64,000 nucleotides of DNA from contig NZ_JAHREN010000001.1 of assembly GCF_019084075.1 (NCBI RefSeq), positions 2,143,501 through 2,207,500 of the forward strand, in the 5' to 3' direction. The position numbers and the translations under genes were made by a program. The stretch's first letter is position 1. Every line of letters begins with the position of its first letter. The notes under the pieces were generated by a model. It did not search any database. It worked only from the letters and a program-made list of their open reading frames with translations, and was not told the DNA's origin. This document shows, piece by piece, positions 45,721 to 54,974 of this stretch. Origin of the DNA: Siccirubricoccus sp. G192. Its GTDB lineage: Bacteria > Pseudomonadota > Alphaproteobacteria > Acetobacterales > Acetobacteraceae.

Positions 45721-46317
45721 ATGGACCACCTGATTCCAGCGGATACCGGCGAGCAAGGGCGGCTGCCGCCCCTGCCGGCCGAGCAATTGACGCCCGAGCA
45801 GCGGCGGGTGGCGGATGGCATCGCCGGCGGGCCGCGCGGCGCGCTCCGCGGGCCTTTCCCGGCCATGCTGCGCAGCCCCGAGGTCGCGGACCGCTTCCAG
45901 AAGGTGGGCGAGTATCTCCGCTTCAACAGCTCCATCCCGGCCGACCTGAACGAGATGGCCATCCTGATCACGGCCCGGGAATGGTCCGCGCAATTCGAAT
46001 GGTACGCGCATCACATCCTGGCCATGAAGGCCGGCCTGCCGCCCGGGATCGCCGCGCAACTGGCTGAGGGCAAGCGGCCGGAGGGCATGACCGAGGACCA
46101 GCGGATCATCTACGACTTCTGCACCGAGCTGCACCGCACCCGCTTCGTCTCGGACGCCACCTATGCCGCCGCCAAGGCCCGGTTCGGCGAGCAGGGGGTG
46201 GTCGATCTCATCGCGGTCAGCGGCTACTACGTGGCGGTGGCGATGACGCTGAACGTGGCCCAGGTGCCGCTGCCGCCCGGCGTGGCCCCGCCGCTGGCGC
46301 CCCTGCCGGGCCGCTGA
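45721..46317 (+). CDS. Carboxymuconolactone decarboxylase (CMD/AhpD-like) family protein
   Basis: 198 residues from ATG 45721 after GGGAGGAAAC. It shows the CMD helical core: MAILITAREWSAQFEWYAHHILA, then DLIAVSGYYVAVAMTLN. It lacks the CxxC of true AhpD peroxidases, so a redox role is unlikely; the Glu/His cluster (EWYAHH) fits the decarboxylase-like branch. The 3' end overlaps the MFS gene on the opposite strand by about 100 bp. Confidence 0.85.
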   Translation: MDHLIPADTGEQGRLPPLPAEQLTPEQRRVADGIAGGPRGALRGPFPAMLRSPEVADRFQKVGEYLRFNSSIPADLNEMAILITAREWSAQFEWYAHHILAMKAGLPPGIAAQLAEGKRPEGMTEDQRIIYDFCTELHRTRFVSDATYAAAKARFGEQGVVDLIAVSGYYVAVAMTLNVAQVPLPPGVAPPLAPLPGR

Positions 46318-47533
46318 GCCCGAGGCGGCGCAGCACGGCCAGCCCCGCCAGCGTCACCAGGGCCAGGTGCCCGAAGCCCAGCCCCCAGGCCAACACGGCA
46401 TCACCCGCTGGCCCCACCAGATCCAGCATCAGCCCGACGCCGAGCGGCCCGAGGAAGCCGCCGGCATAGCCCGCCATGCTGTGCAGCCCCATGGTGGCGC
46501 CGCGCAGCCCCGGCCCCGCCGCTTGCACCGTGCCGGCGGTCAGCGCCGAACTGTCCAGATAGATCGCCATGTTCCAGAGCAGCAGCAGTGCGAGCGCCAG
46601 GCCGAAGGACAGCCCCGCCATCCAGCCGGTGAGCAGCGAGAGCGCCGCTGCCGCCGCCATGGCCACGGTCACCACCCGGCCGCGGCCGAAGCGCTGCGCC
46701 ACCTCGTTGCCGGTGATCGAGACCAGGATGCAGGCCAGCCCCACCAGGGTGAAGAGCACGGTCGGCCCCGGCATCCAGCCAGGCGCGCCGCCCTCCACCG
46801 CCGCGACGGTCAGGAAGGTCACGCCCCAGGCCCGCGCCGCCGCCAATTCCCAGGTATGCACCGTATAGCCGGCGATCCAGGCCATGGCCCGGCGATTGGC
46901 GAGGACCGGCCGGAAGTCCAGCAGCGCCCGCTTCGGCCCGGCCTCGCGCGAAGGCGGCGCGGCCGGCAGCACCGCCAGCGCGATGCCGAATCCCGCCGCC
47001 GCCGCCAGGGCGCCGAAGAGGAAGGCGGCCGGCGGCCCGGCCAGCGCGTCGAAGAGCCCCGCCACCAGGAAGGAGCAGGCGCCGGCGATCCCCACCCCCG
47101 CCGCATGCCAGGAGACGGCGCGGGATTGCGCCGCGCCCTCCAGCGGATCGGCGATCGCCTTCAGGCCGGGCATGTAGCAGCCGGCCCAGCCGATGCCGGC
47201 GACCGCGCGCAGCGCCAGGCCGGACCAGAAGCCCTCCGCCACGGTGGCGAAGCCGAGATGCGAGAGCGCCGTCAGCCCCGCGCCCAGCAGGTAGATGCGC
47301 CGCGCCGGCAGGCGGTCCGTCAGCGCCAGCAGCACCGGCACCGCCACCACATAGGCGGCGAAGAAGATGCCGATCAGCCAGCCGGCCTCGGTGCTGGTCA
47401 GCGACCAGGCATTGAGATAGGCCGGCAACAGCGCCGGCAGGGTGAAGGCGCCGATCTGCACCAGCACCTGCGCCGCGACGATGGCGGCGACGAAGCCCCG
47501 GCTGCCGGGTGGAGGCACGAGCCTAGCCGGCAA
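46217..47533 (-). CDS. MFS transporter
   Basis: About 438 residues and twelve helices. It has LLALTDRLPARRIYLLGA after helix 2, GIGWAGCYMPGLKAIADP in helix 4 and an Ala/Pro-rich C-terminal tail. The start is uncertain: TTG at 47533 overlaps the amidohydrolase stop by 11 bp, and a GTG 15 bp later is also possible. The C-terminal tail overlaps the CMD gene by about 100 bp on the opposite strand. Confidence 0.8.
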   Translation of the reverse strand: MPARLVPPPGSRGFVAAIVAAQVLVQIGAFTLPALLPAYLNAWSLTSTEAGWLIGIFFAAYVVAVPVLLALTDRLPARRIYLLGAGLTALSHLGFATVAEGFWSGLALRAVAGIGWAGCYMPGLKAIADPLEGAAQSRAVSWHAAGVGIAGACSFLVAGLFDALAGPPAAFLFGALAAAAGFGIALAVLPAAPPSREAGPKRALLDFRPVLANRRAMAWIAGYTVHTWELAAARAWGVTFLTVAAVEGGAPGWMPGPTVLFTLVGLACILVSITGNEVAQRFGRGRVVTVAMAAAAALSLLTGWMAGLSFGLALALLLLWNMAIYLDSSALTAGTVQAAGPGLRGATMGLHSMAGYAGGFLGPLGVGLMLDLVGPAGDAVLAWGLGFGHLALVTLAGLAVLRRLGLSGPAGAPAAGPRRAAAAPGPRSASSPPPRSSR

Positions 47534-48572
47534 TGCCCTCCAGCCGGTAGAAGCGCGCCGCGGTGCCGGCGAAGAGCGCCGCCTTCTCCTCGGTCGAGGT
47601 GCCGGCCGCCAGCTTCTTGCAGGCGTTCCAGAACACGCCGTAGCCGTAGCTGCCCTTGTCCACCGGGAAATTGCTCTCGAACATGCAGCGCCTCGCGCCG
47701 AACAGCCCGATGGTGGTGTCGATCCAGGGCCTCCAGGCTTCAGCCAGGGTGTCGGAGGAGGGCGGGTCGGGCTGCTCCTCGAAGCCCATGCCGTTGATCC
47801 GCATGCCGAGGCCGCCGAGCTTCACATGCACGTTCGGGCAGGTGGCGAGCTCGGTCATCCCTGCCTTCCAATCGGCGAAGACCTCGTCCCGCCTGCCGGC
47901 ATAGCCGTGGATGCCGAGCGGCCCGCCGACATGATCGAGCACGATCCGCGTCTCCGGGAAGGCGCGGGCCAGGGCGGTGAGGTCCGGGATCTGCGGGTGG
48001 TAGAACCAGGCGTCGAAGGACAGGCCGAGCGGCGCCAGTTGCGCGAAGCCCTCGCGGAATTCGCGGCGGTGCAGCATGTCGCGCGGCGGCTGGTAGGCCG
48101 GGTTCATAATGACCGGGTCGGGGTCCCAGGCGGAGATGTGGCGGATGCCGCGGAAGCGGCCGCCGCCGGCCTGGACATGCGCCTCCAGCACCTCGCGCGC
48201 GCGGGCGCCGATCATCAGGTTCACATGGCCGACGATGCCGGCGGCGACCTTCGTCTCGCCATAGCCGCCACTGGCGCTCATTGCCGCGATGCCGTTGACG
48301 AATCCCGTCTCGCCCACCGGCCTGAATTCCTCCGGCCCCTCGGCACGGTGCATGGCGCGGCACTGCACGAAGACGGTGGCGGTGATGTTGTGGCCCTGGT
48401 TGGTATCCGCCAGCAATTCCGGCAGCAGGTAGCGCCAGCCCGGCCGGTCCCAGAGGTGATGGTGCGGATCGACGATCGGCAGGCCGGGCTCCAGTGCCGC
48501 CTCGCTGCGGCGGGCGAGCCAATCCTCCCGGACCGGCACGTAATGCACATGGGACGGGCTGATGGTGCTCAT
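47523..48572 (-). CDS. Amidohydrolase family (LigI/PDC-hydrolase-like) protein
   Basis: 349 residues from ATG 48572. Metal-binding HxH is in IVDPHHHLWD near residue 33, with a TIM barrel following: GIRHISAWDPDP, VLDHVGGPLGIHGY, VHVKLGGLGM and FESNFPVDKGSYGY, where the Asp and Asn region closes the active site. It resembles 2-pyrone-4,6-dicarboxylate lactonases and related hydrolases of aromatic degradation. It is probably co-transcribed with the MFS gene downstream. Confidence 0.88.
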   Translation of the reverse strand: MSTISPSHVHYVPVREDWLARRSEAALEPGLPIVDPHHHLWDRPGWRYLLPELLADTNQGHNITATVFVQCRAMHRAEGPEEFRPVGETGFVNGIAAMSASGGYGETKVAAGIVGHVNLMIGARAREVLEAHVQAGGGRFRGIRHISAWDPDPVIMNPAYQPPRDMLHRREFREGFAQLAPLGLSFDAWFYHPQIPDLTALARAFPETRIVLDHVGGPLGIHGYAGRRDEVFADWKAGMTELATCPNVHVKLGGLGMRINGMGFEEQPDPPSSDTLAEAWRPWIDTTIGLFGARRCMFESNFPVDKGSYGYGVFWNACKKLAAGTSTEEKAALFAGTAARFYRLEGIAG

Positions 48573-48693
48573 TGCGCATTCCCTGGACGTTGTTCGGCCG
48601 AAGGATAGGCCCGCTTCGCGCGGGTGCCCAAGCCCGCATCTGGCCAGCCGCCACGCCCCGCCCCTATGCTGCCGCCCGAGCAGGAGGGAGGGG

Positions 48694-49842
48694 ATGCGCA
48701 TGGTGCTGCCGCTGGAGGGGCTCAGGGTGATCGAGGTCGGGCAGGCCCTGGCCGGGCCGCTGGCCGGCGTCATCATGGCCGATATGGGCGCCGATGTTAT
48801 CAAGGTGGAGAAGCCCGATGGCGGCGACGATGCCCGCGCCTGGGGGCCGCCCTGGGGGCCGGAGCTTGGCGGCGAGACCTCGCTCTATTTCCACGGCCAG
48901 AACCGCAACAAGCGCTCCGTCACGCTCGACATCAAGTCGCCGGAGGATGTGGCGGCGCTGCACAAGCTGGTGGAGGGCGCCGATATCCTCATCCAGAACC
49001 TCCGCCCCGGCGTGGTGGAGGAGCTCGGCATCGGGCCGGAGGCGATGCTGGAACGGCACCCGCGGCTGATCTACTGCTCGGTCTGGGCCTTCGGCTATCG
49101 GGGGCCGATGCGCCTCAACCCCGGCTTCGACCCGCTGTTGCAGGCCTATGGCGCGATGATGTCGCTGACCGGCCGCGCCGAGGACCCACCCACCTTCTGC
49201 GGCGCCTCCATCAACGACAAGGCGACCGGGATGTTCTGCGTCATCGGCGCGCTGGCGGCACTGCGCCGCCGCGACCGCACCGGCCAGGGCTGCGTGGTCG
49301 ATACCTCCCTGTTCGAGACCGCCGTGCATTGGGTGGAGGGGCCGCTGAACGGCTATCTCGCCACCGGCAAGGTGCCGCAGCGCCATGGCACCGGCGGCAC
49401 CGTGATCGTGCCCTACCAGGTCTTCGACACCGCCGACCGGCCGATCTGCCTGGCCGCGGGCAATGACCGCCTCTGGGCCCGCTGCGCCAGGGTGCTCGGC
49501 CACCCGGAATGGGGCAGCGACCCGCGCTTCGTCACCGGGCCGCAGCGCGTGCATAACAAGGCGGCGCTGATCCCGCTGATCGCCGATGTGTTGCGCGGTA
49601 ATACCCGCGCGCATTGGCTGGCCGGGCTGGAGGCAGCGGGGGTGCCGAGCGGGCCGGTGAACGACATCGGCGAGCTGGCGGCGACCGAGCAACTCGCCGC
49701 GGTGGAGATCCTGCAAAGCCTGCCCGATGGTGGCCCCAGGGTCGTGGGCCTGCCGATCTCCTTCAACCGGCAGCGCCCGCGCTCGCAGCGCGGCGCGCCG
49801 AAGCTTGGCCAGCACAACAGGGAGGTGCTGGGCCGCGACTGA
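48694..49842 (+). CDS. CaiB/BaiF (class III) CoA transferase
   Basis: 382 residues from ATG 48694 (or ATG 48700) after GGAGGGAGG. It has LRVIEVGQALAGPLAGVIMADMGADVIKVE, NRNKRSVTLDIKSPED, ILIQNLRPG and SINDKATGMF, with the likely catalytic Asp, and GQGCVVDTSLFETA. It is a second paralogue beside that at 31.6 kb, with low overall similarity. It is divergent from the amidohydrolase gene, which suggests shared control of one catabolic route. Confidence 0.9.
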   Translation: MRMVLPLEGLRVIEVGQALAGPLAGVIMADMGADVIKVEKPDGGDDARAWGPPWGPELGGETSLYFHGQNRNKRSVTLDIKSPEDVAALHKLVEGADILIQNLRPGVVEELGIGPEAMLERHPRLIYCSVWAFGYRGPMRLNPGFDPLLQAYGAMMSLTGRAEDPPTFCGASINDKATGMFCVIGALAALRRRDRTGQGCVVDTSLFETAVHWVEGPLNGYLATGKVPQRHGTGGTVIVPYQVFDTADRPICLAAGNDRLWARCARVLGHPEWGSDPRFVTGPQRVHNKAALIPLIADVLRGNTRAHWLAGLEAAGVPSGPVNDIGELAATEQLAAVEILQSLPDGGPRVVGLPISFNRQRPRSQRGAPKLGQHNREVLGRD

Positions 49843-49974
49843 TAGCAACGGATCGGTCCCTTGACCGGTCCGAGGCGCCAAACGGCGCCCGCCGGTTACG
49901 CCGTAGGCGCGCCTCCGGCATGGCTCGTGAAGCGTGCCTCCGGCACGACGCGATTGAGGACAGGGAAAACCATG

Positions 49975-50001
49975 CCAGCGGTCGATGAAATCGACCGCTG
50001 G
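49975..50001 (-). terminator. Hairpin terminator of the Bug receptor gene
   Basis: A perfect 12-bp stem CCAGCGGTCGAT / ATCGACCGCTGG with a GAA loop lies directly after the receptor stop on the minus strand. It may also stop the CoA transferase transcript from the other side. Confidence 0.7.
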
Positions 50002-50003
50002 GC

Positions 50004-51002
50004 TCAGCCGCCCTCGAAGCTGATGCCCAGCCGCTTGATGAGGTCGCGCTCCACCGGGATGCGGGCCGCGACCCATTTCTGGAAATCCTCGCCGGTCATG
50101 TAGAGGGTCGGCATGTCGAAGCGGGCGAGCATCGCCTGGTGCGCGGGGTCGAAGACCGCTTTCTTGAAGGCATCGTGCAGCACCTTGACCACCGCCGGGT
50201 CCATGCCCTTCGGCCCGGCCAGCCCATAGGGCGCGATGCCGCCGATATCGTGGCCGAGTTCCTTGATGGTCGGCGCATCCGGGAAGCGCTTCGCCCGGTC
50301 ATTCGACCAGATCGCCAGGATGCGCATGCGCCCGGCATCCACATGCGGCGCCCAGCCGCTTGAATCCGCGATGGCGTCCACCTGGCCGGAGAGCAGCGCG
50401 GTGGTGGTCTCGGCCACGCCGCGATAGGGCACGTGCAGCCATTGCGTGCCCTCGCGCTCCATCACCTGCGCCATCACCAAGTGGCTGAGGCCGCCGACGC
50501 CCGAGGTGCCGACGCTGACCTGGCCGGGATTGGCGCGCATATGGTCCATCAGCGACTTCCAGTCCTGCCACGGCGCATCGCTGCGCACCACCAGGCCGGA
50601 GAGATAGCCGGTGATGGCCAGGATATAGGTGAAATCCGTCGCCGCATCCCAGGTCGCGGAGCGGGTCATGAAGGGGTGGCTCAGCACGCCCGAATGGATC
50701 TGGCCGATCGTATAGCCATCCGGCCGCGCCTGGCTGTGCAGCATGGCGGCGCCGAGCGTGCCGCGCGCGCCGGGGCGGTTCTCGATGATGACCGGCTGCC
50801 CCAGTTCCCGGCCCGCGATCTCGGCCAGCGCGCGCATCTGCCCATCGGTCGAGCCGCCGGGCGCCCAGGGCACGATGAGGCGGATCGGTCGCTCCGGGAA
50901 GCCCGCGGCCCGGCCCAGGGAGGGCACGAGGGATGGTGCGGCAAGGGCGGTGGCGGCGAGGCCCAGCAGGCCGCGCCGCGACGGGATGGCGGGTTCGCGC
51001 AT
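50004..51002 (-). CDS. Bug-family (TctC) tripartite-type solute receptor
   Basis: 332 residues. A twin-arginine-like signal (SRRGLLGLAATALAAPSL) precedes the Bug fold: FPERPIRLIVPWAPGGSTDGQMRAL, PVIIENRPGARGTLG, VGTSGVGGLSHL and WLHVPYRGVAE. These periplasmic receptors bind carboxylates. No TctAB membrane genes are adjacent, which is common for Bug proteins. GGGGAGAG precedes the ATG. Confidence 0.93.
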   Translation of the reverse strand: MREPAIPSRRGLLGLAATALAAPSLVPSLGRAAGFPERPIRLIVPWAPGGSTDGQMRALAEIAGRELGQPVIIENRPGARGTLGAAMLHSQARPDGYTIGQIHSGVLSHPFMTRSATWDAATDFTYILAITGYLSGLVVRSDAPWQDWKSLMDHMRANPGQVSVGTSGVGGLSHLVMAQVMEREGTQWLHVPYRGVAETTTALLSGQVDAIADSSGWAPHVDAGRMRILAIWSNDRAKRFPDAPTIKELGHDIGGIAPYGLAGPKGMDPAVVKVLHDAFKKAVFDPAHQAMLARFDMPTLYMTGEDFQKWVAARIPVERDLIKRLGISFEGG

Positions 51003-51076
51003 CGGTTTCTCTCCCCTTTCCGGCGCATCGCCGGGTGCCGAGGAGGATAGGATGATCCGCGCCGGGCCGCGAAGGG

Positions 51077-52759
51077 TCAGCCCGCCAGCACCGCCTCCGC
51101 CTCCCGCACCACCCCTGCCAGGGCGCCTGGGGCGAAGGGCGAGACCAGCCCGGCCGAGGCCAGCAGCCCCTGGAAGGGCATGGAGCCGCCGCGGCCGCAG
51201 AGCGCCACGTAATCCGCCAAAGCCGCCTTCGCGTCCTGCCGTGAGCGCACCCAGAACTGCAAGGCGCAGCAGAGCGCCAGGGTGTAGTCGATGTAGTAGA
51301 AAGGCGAGTTGTAGATATGCTGCTTCGCCTGCCAGCGGCCGCCCTTCGCCGGGTATCCCAAGTCGCCGTAATCGGTCCAGGGCATGTAGCGCTGCTCCAG
51401 CCGCTGCCAGATCGCGTGGCGCTCGGCGGGCGTCGCCTCCGGGTTGGCATAGACCTCGTGCTGGAAGTGATCCACGCAGACGCCATAGGGCAGGAAGGCG
51501 AGCGAGGTGATGAGGTGCATGCGGCGGAACCGCTCCGCCGCATCCTCGCCCACCAGCAGGCCCATCTGCGGATGGGTCAGGAATTCCAGCCCCATGGAGT
51601 GGATCTCGGCCGCCTCCATGGTGGGCCAGAGGTAGTCCAGGCCGGGCTGGTCGCGGCTTTCCCAATTCTGGAAGGCGTGCCCCATCTCATGCGTGAAGAC
51701 GCCGATGTCGTGATGCGTGCCGTTGAAATTGGCGAAGATGAAGGGCACGCCATGGGTCGGGAAGGAGGTGCAGAAGCCGCCGCCCGCCTTGCCCGGGCGG
51801 TTCCTGAGATCGAGGAAGCCGCCCTCCAGCATCATCCGGTAGAAATTGCCGAGGCGCGGGTCCATGCGGTCGAACATCTCCCGCGCCCGCGCCACCAGCA
51901 CGTCGTGGTTACCCACCGGCTTCGGGTTGCCTGCCGGGTCCACCAGCGCCTCGTCCCAGAAGCGCAGCCGGTCCCAGCCATTCTCCTGGCGCCGCGCCTC
52001 CAGCAGCCGCGCCACCAGCGGCACCACATGCTCCGCCACCTGGTCGCGGTAGCGGGCGACATCGGCGGCATCATAATCGACGCGCCTGAGCCGCCGGTAG
52101 CCGAGCGGCGTGTAGTCGGCATAGCCCAGCTTCCGCGCCATGCCATGGCGCAGCCGCACCAGCGAATCATAAAGGCCATCGAGTTCCTCGCCATGCCTGG
52201 CGAAGAAATCCCAGCGCAGCGCCTCGGCCTGGTGGCGCATCGCGCGGTCCGGGCTTTCGGCGAAGGGGGCGAGTCCGGAGAGGTTCACGCTCTCCCCGCC
52301 GATCTCGGATCGCGCCGCGGCCAGCAACTCGGTGTAGCGGGCGCCGAGCCGCGCCTCCTCCTCCAGATCCGCCGCGATGGCGGGGTCGAAGGTGGTGATG
52401 TCGCTCTCCCAGAGCCGCAGCGCATGCGCCCCCGCAAGCGCCTCCAGCCCGGCCCGGTCGGGGTCGGCGAGCAGCCGGCGCTTGAGCGCGACCTCATGCT
52501 CCGTCGCCACCGGCGAGAGCGCATCGGCATATTCGCGGGCCGATTTGGCCTCGGTGCTGGTGGTGTCCTGCGCGAAGCGCAGATGCACCAGCGCGCTCCA
52601 ACTGTCGTAGTCCCGCCGCAGCCGGTCCCAGCCGGAAAGCGCCTCCGCCCGTCCGGCGGCATCGCCACGGTCGAGCAGAGCGTTCAGGGCCGCATAGGCT
52701 TCGGCCAGGCTTTCCCGGCTCGGCGTCGCGACGGCGATATCGGCGAAGCGGATCGGCAT
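51077..52759 (-). CDS. M3-family oligoendopeptidase (PepF-like)
   Basis: 560 residues. The zinc site HEMGH is at residues 357-361, with the third ligand in MEAAEIHSMGLEFLT just downstream. N-terminal helices and the GGGFCTSFPTHGVPFIFANFNG loop fit the oligoendopeptidase F branch. It degrades short peptides in the cytoplasm. It is 6 bp downstream of the AT-hook protein gene. Confidence 0.93.
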   Translation of the reverse strand: MPIRFADIAVATPSRESLAEAYAALNALLDRGDAAGRAEALSGWDRLRRDYDSWSALVHLRFAQDTTSTEAKSAREYADALSPVATEHEVALKRRLLADPDRAGLEALAGAHALRLWESDITTFDPAIAADLEEEARLGARYTELLAAARSEIGGESVNLSGLAPFAESPDRAMRHQAEALRWDFFARHGEELDGLYDSLVRLRHGMARKLGYADYTPLGYRRLRRVDYDAADVARYRDQVAEHVVPLVARLLEARRQENGWDRLRFWDEALVDPAGNPKPVGNHDVLVARAREMFDRMDPRLGNFYRMMLEGGFLDLRNRPGKAGGGFCTSFPTHGVPFIFANFNGTHHDIGVFTHEMGHAFQNWESRDQPGLDYLWPTMEAAEIHSMGLEFLTHPQMGLLVGEDAAERFRRMHLITSLAFLPYGVCVDHFQHEVYANPEATPAERHAIWQRLEQRYMPWTDYGDLGYPAKGGRWQAKQHIYNSPFYYIDYTLALCCALQFWVRSRQDAKAALADYVALCGRGGSMPFQGLLASAGLVSPFAPGALAGVVREAEAVLAG

Positions 52760-52765
52760 GGAGGG

Positions 52766-53140
52766 TCAGCTCGTGCGGCGCTTGGCGGCGCCCCAGGCGC
52801 CGCGGGGCCGGCCGGGGCCGCGCTTGATCACCTGCGCGCCACGGGCCGAGCCTTGTTCCGCGGCCATCGCCACGGCGGTTTCCACATCCGCCGCGACGGC
52901 CTCCTGCAAGGTCTCCACCACGGCGGCGGGTTGGCCCTTGGCCTCGCCATCGATCAGCCGGGCGATGGCGCCATGCGTCTCCCAGACCGTGCCATTGCGC
53001 GAGCCGACATGCGGCTGGCCGTCCGGCAGCAGGAAGATGCGGCGCTGCATGGTGAGCCGGGCGACCTGCTCCGGCGTCGCCGGCTGGAATTCGATGCCGC
53101 CTTCCTTGGCGGCGCGAAGCTGTTCCTGGGTCAGTTGCAC
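52766..53140 (-). CDS. Small protein with C-terminal AT-hook
   Basis: 124 residues from GTG 53140. The middle looks like a short globular domain (RRIFLLPDGQPHVGSRNGTVWETHGAIARLI). An Ala-rich helix follows, and the end KRGPGRPRGAWGAAKRR carries a canonical AT-hook GRP core flanked by basic residues. AT-hooks bind the minor groove of AT-rich DNA, unusual in such a GC-rich genome. The function is unknown; it lies between RNA helicase and peptidase genes on the same strand. Confidence 0.7.
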   Translation of the reverse strand: MQLTQEQLRAAKEGGIEFQPATPEQVARLTMQRRIFLLPDGQPHVGSRNGTVWETHGAIARLIDGEAKGQPAAVVETLQEAVAADVETAVAMAAEQGSARGAQVIKRGPGRPRGAWGAAKRRTS

Positions 53141-53217
53141 TGTCTTGTCTTTCCCCTCAATCGGGCCGGGCCGCGCGGGACCCAGGCCTTATTCAAACAC
53201 TGTGGAACCCGGCCCTG

Positions 53218-54955
53218 TCAGGCCCGGCGCGGACCGCGCGGCGCCGGCTTCTGGTGGCGCGGCGCGGCGGATCTCGGCGCCCCATAGGGCGCGGCCGGCC
53301 GGGATGGACCGGATCGCGGCGCGGCGGAGCGTGGCCCGCCATAGGGCGTGGCGCGCGGTGCCTCGGCCGCCTCGATGCGGATATGCTCGTCCTCCTCGCC
53401 CGGCTTGCGCGCGGCGGCGGCGAAGCGGCTGGCGGCATAGGGCGCCACCTCGAAGCGCGTCTCCCGGTCCATCACCCGGATGCGGCCGATCTCCTGCCGC
53501 GTGACATGGCCGCGGCGGCAGAGGAAGGGCAGGATCCAGCGCGGATCGGCATTGCCCTGGCGGCCGAGATTCATCTTGAACCAGACCCCCTCGCCACCCG
53601 GCTCCCGCGGCTCGCGCATCGGCGGGGGCGGGCGGTCGGTGACCTCGGCCAATTCCTCCGGCGCCGGCAGCGGCCCGCGCATCACCCGCACCAGCAGCGC
53701 CGCCAGCGCCTCCGGCGGGCGTTCGGCCAGCAGGCCGCGGGCCAGGGCCAGATCCTCCTCGCCCACCTCCTCCTCGGCCATCGCCAGGGCCTGCGCCGCG
53801 ATGCGCTCGCCATCCCGGGCGCGGATCGCCTCGGCGGTGGGGGCCGGCGCCCAGCTTGCCTTCACCTTCGCCGCCTGCAACAGCCGCTCGGCAGCGCGGC
53901 GGCGGTTGTGCGGCACCAGCAGCGCACTGACGCCCTTGCGCCCGGCCCGGCCGGTGCGGCCGCTGCGATGCAGCAGCGTCTCCGGGTCCTTCGGCAATTC
54001 GGCATGGATCACCAGCGCCAGGTCGGGCAGGTCGATGCCGCGCGCCGCCACGTCGGTGGCGACGCAGACCCGCGCTCTGCCATCGCGCAATCCCTGCATG
54101 GCACGGTTCCGCTCCGCCTGGCTCAACTCGCCGGAAAGGGCCACGGCGGAGAAGCCGCGCTCCGCCAGGTTGCCATGCAGCCGCGCCACCGCGGCGCGCG
54201 TCGTGCAGAAGACCAGGGCGCTGCCGGCATCGTGGAAGCGCAGCACGTTCACCACCGCGCGCTCGATCTCGTGCGGGGCGATCAGCAGCGCCTGGTAGTC
54301 GATATCGCCATGCTGGTCGCCCTCGGCGGTGGCGGCGATGCGCAGCGCGTCGCGCTGATAGCCGCGGGCCAGCGCCGCGATGCCGCGCGGCACGGTGGCC
54401 GAGAAGAGCAGGGTGCGCCGCTCGGCCGGCGTGGTTTCCAGGATCGCCTCCAGCTCCTCGCGGAAGCCGAGGTCGAGCATCTCGTCGGCCTCGTCCAGCA
54501 CGACGACGCGCATCGCCTCCGGCCGCAGGTTGCCGCGTTCCAGATGGTCGCGCAGCCGCCCCGGCGTGCCGACCACGATATGCGCGCCATGCCCAAGCGC
54601 GCGGCGCTCCGCCACTGGATCGGTGCCGCCGACGCAGGCCACCACGCGGCCGCCGGCCTTGGCATAGAGCCAGGCGAGCTCGCCCTGCACCTGCAAGGCC
54701 AGCTCCCGCGTCGGCGCCACCACCAAAGCGAGTGGTGCGGCGGCCTGCGGCAGGCGCTCGGCCTCGCCCAGCACCTCCGGCACCATCGCAAGGCCATAGG
54801 CGACCGTCTTGCCGGAGCCGGTCTGGGCGGAAACCAGCAGGTCGCGCCCGAGCGTCGCCGGCTCCAGCACCGCGGCCTGCACGGCGGTGGGCTCGGCATA
54901 GCCGCGTTCGGTGAGGGCGGCTTGCAGCGGCGGGGGCAGGGGGGGGGAAGGGCAT
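53218..54955 (-). CDS. DEAD-box RNA helicase (DbpA/DeaD-like; N-terminal frameshift)
   Basis: About 578 residues if ATG 54955 is joined through an extra base in a nine-G run (54939-54947). This restores the Q-motif PLQAALTERGYAEPTAVQ. The core has AQTGSGKT, PTRELALQ, VLDEADEML, SAT and HRSGRTGRAGRKG. The C-terminus has a DbpA-like RNA-binding domain (about 440-530) and a basic Pro/Arg/Ala tail. It unwinds structured RNA. Without the correction the frame would begin at 54882 and lack the Q-motif. Confidence 0.87.
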
Positions 54956-54974
54956 TGCGGAATCCAGTGTCAAT

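Noticed and set aside
46217..46317. Overlap of the CMD gene and MFS tail as evidence that one is false
   Set aside because: Both have strong family features. The overlap affects only a low-complexity C-terminal tail of the MFS protein, so convergent overlap is accepted.
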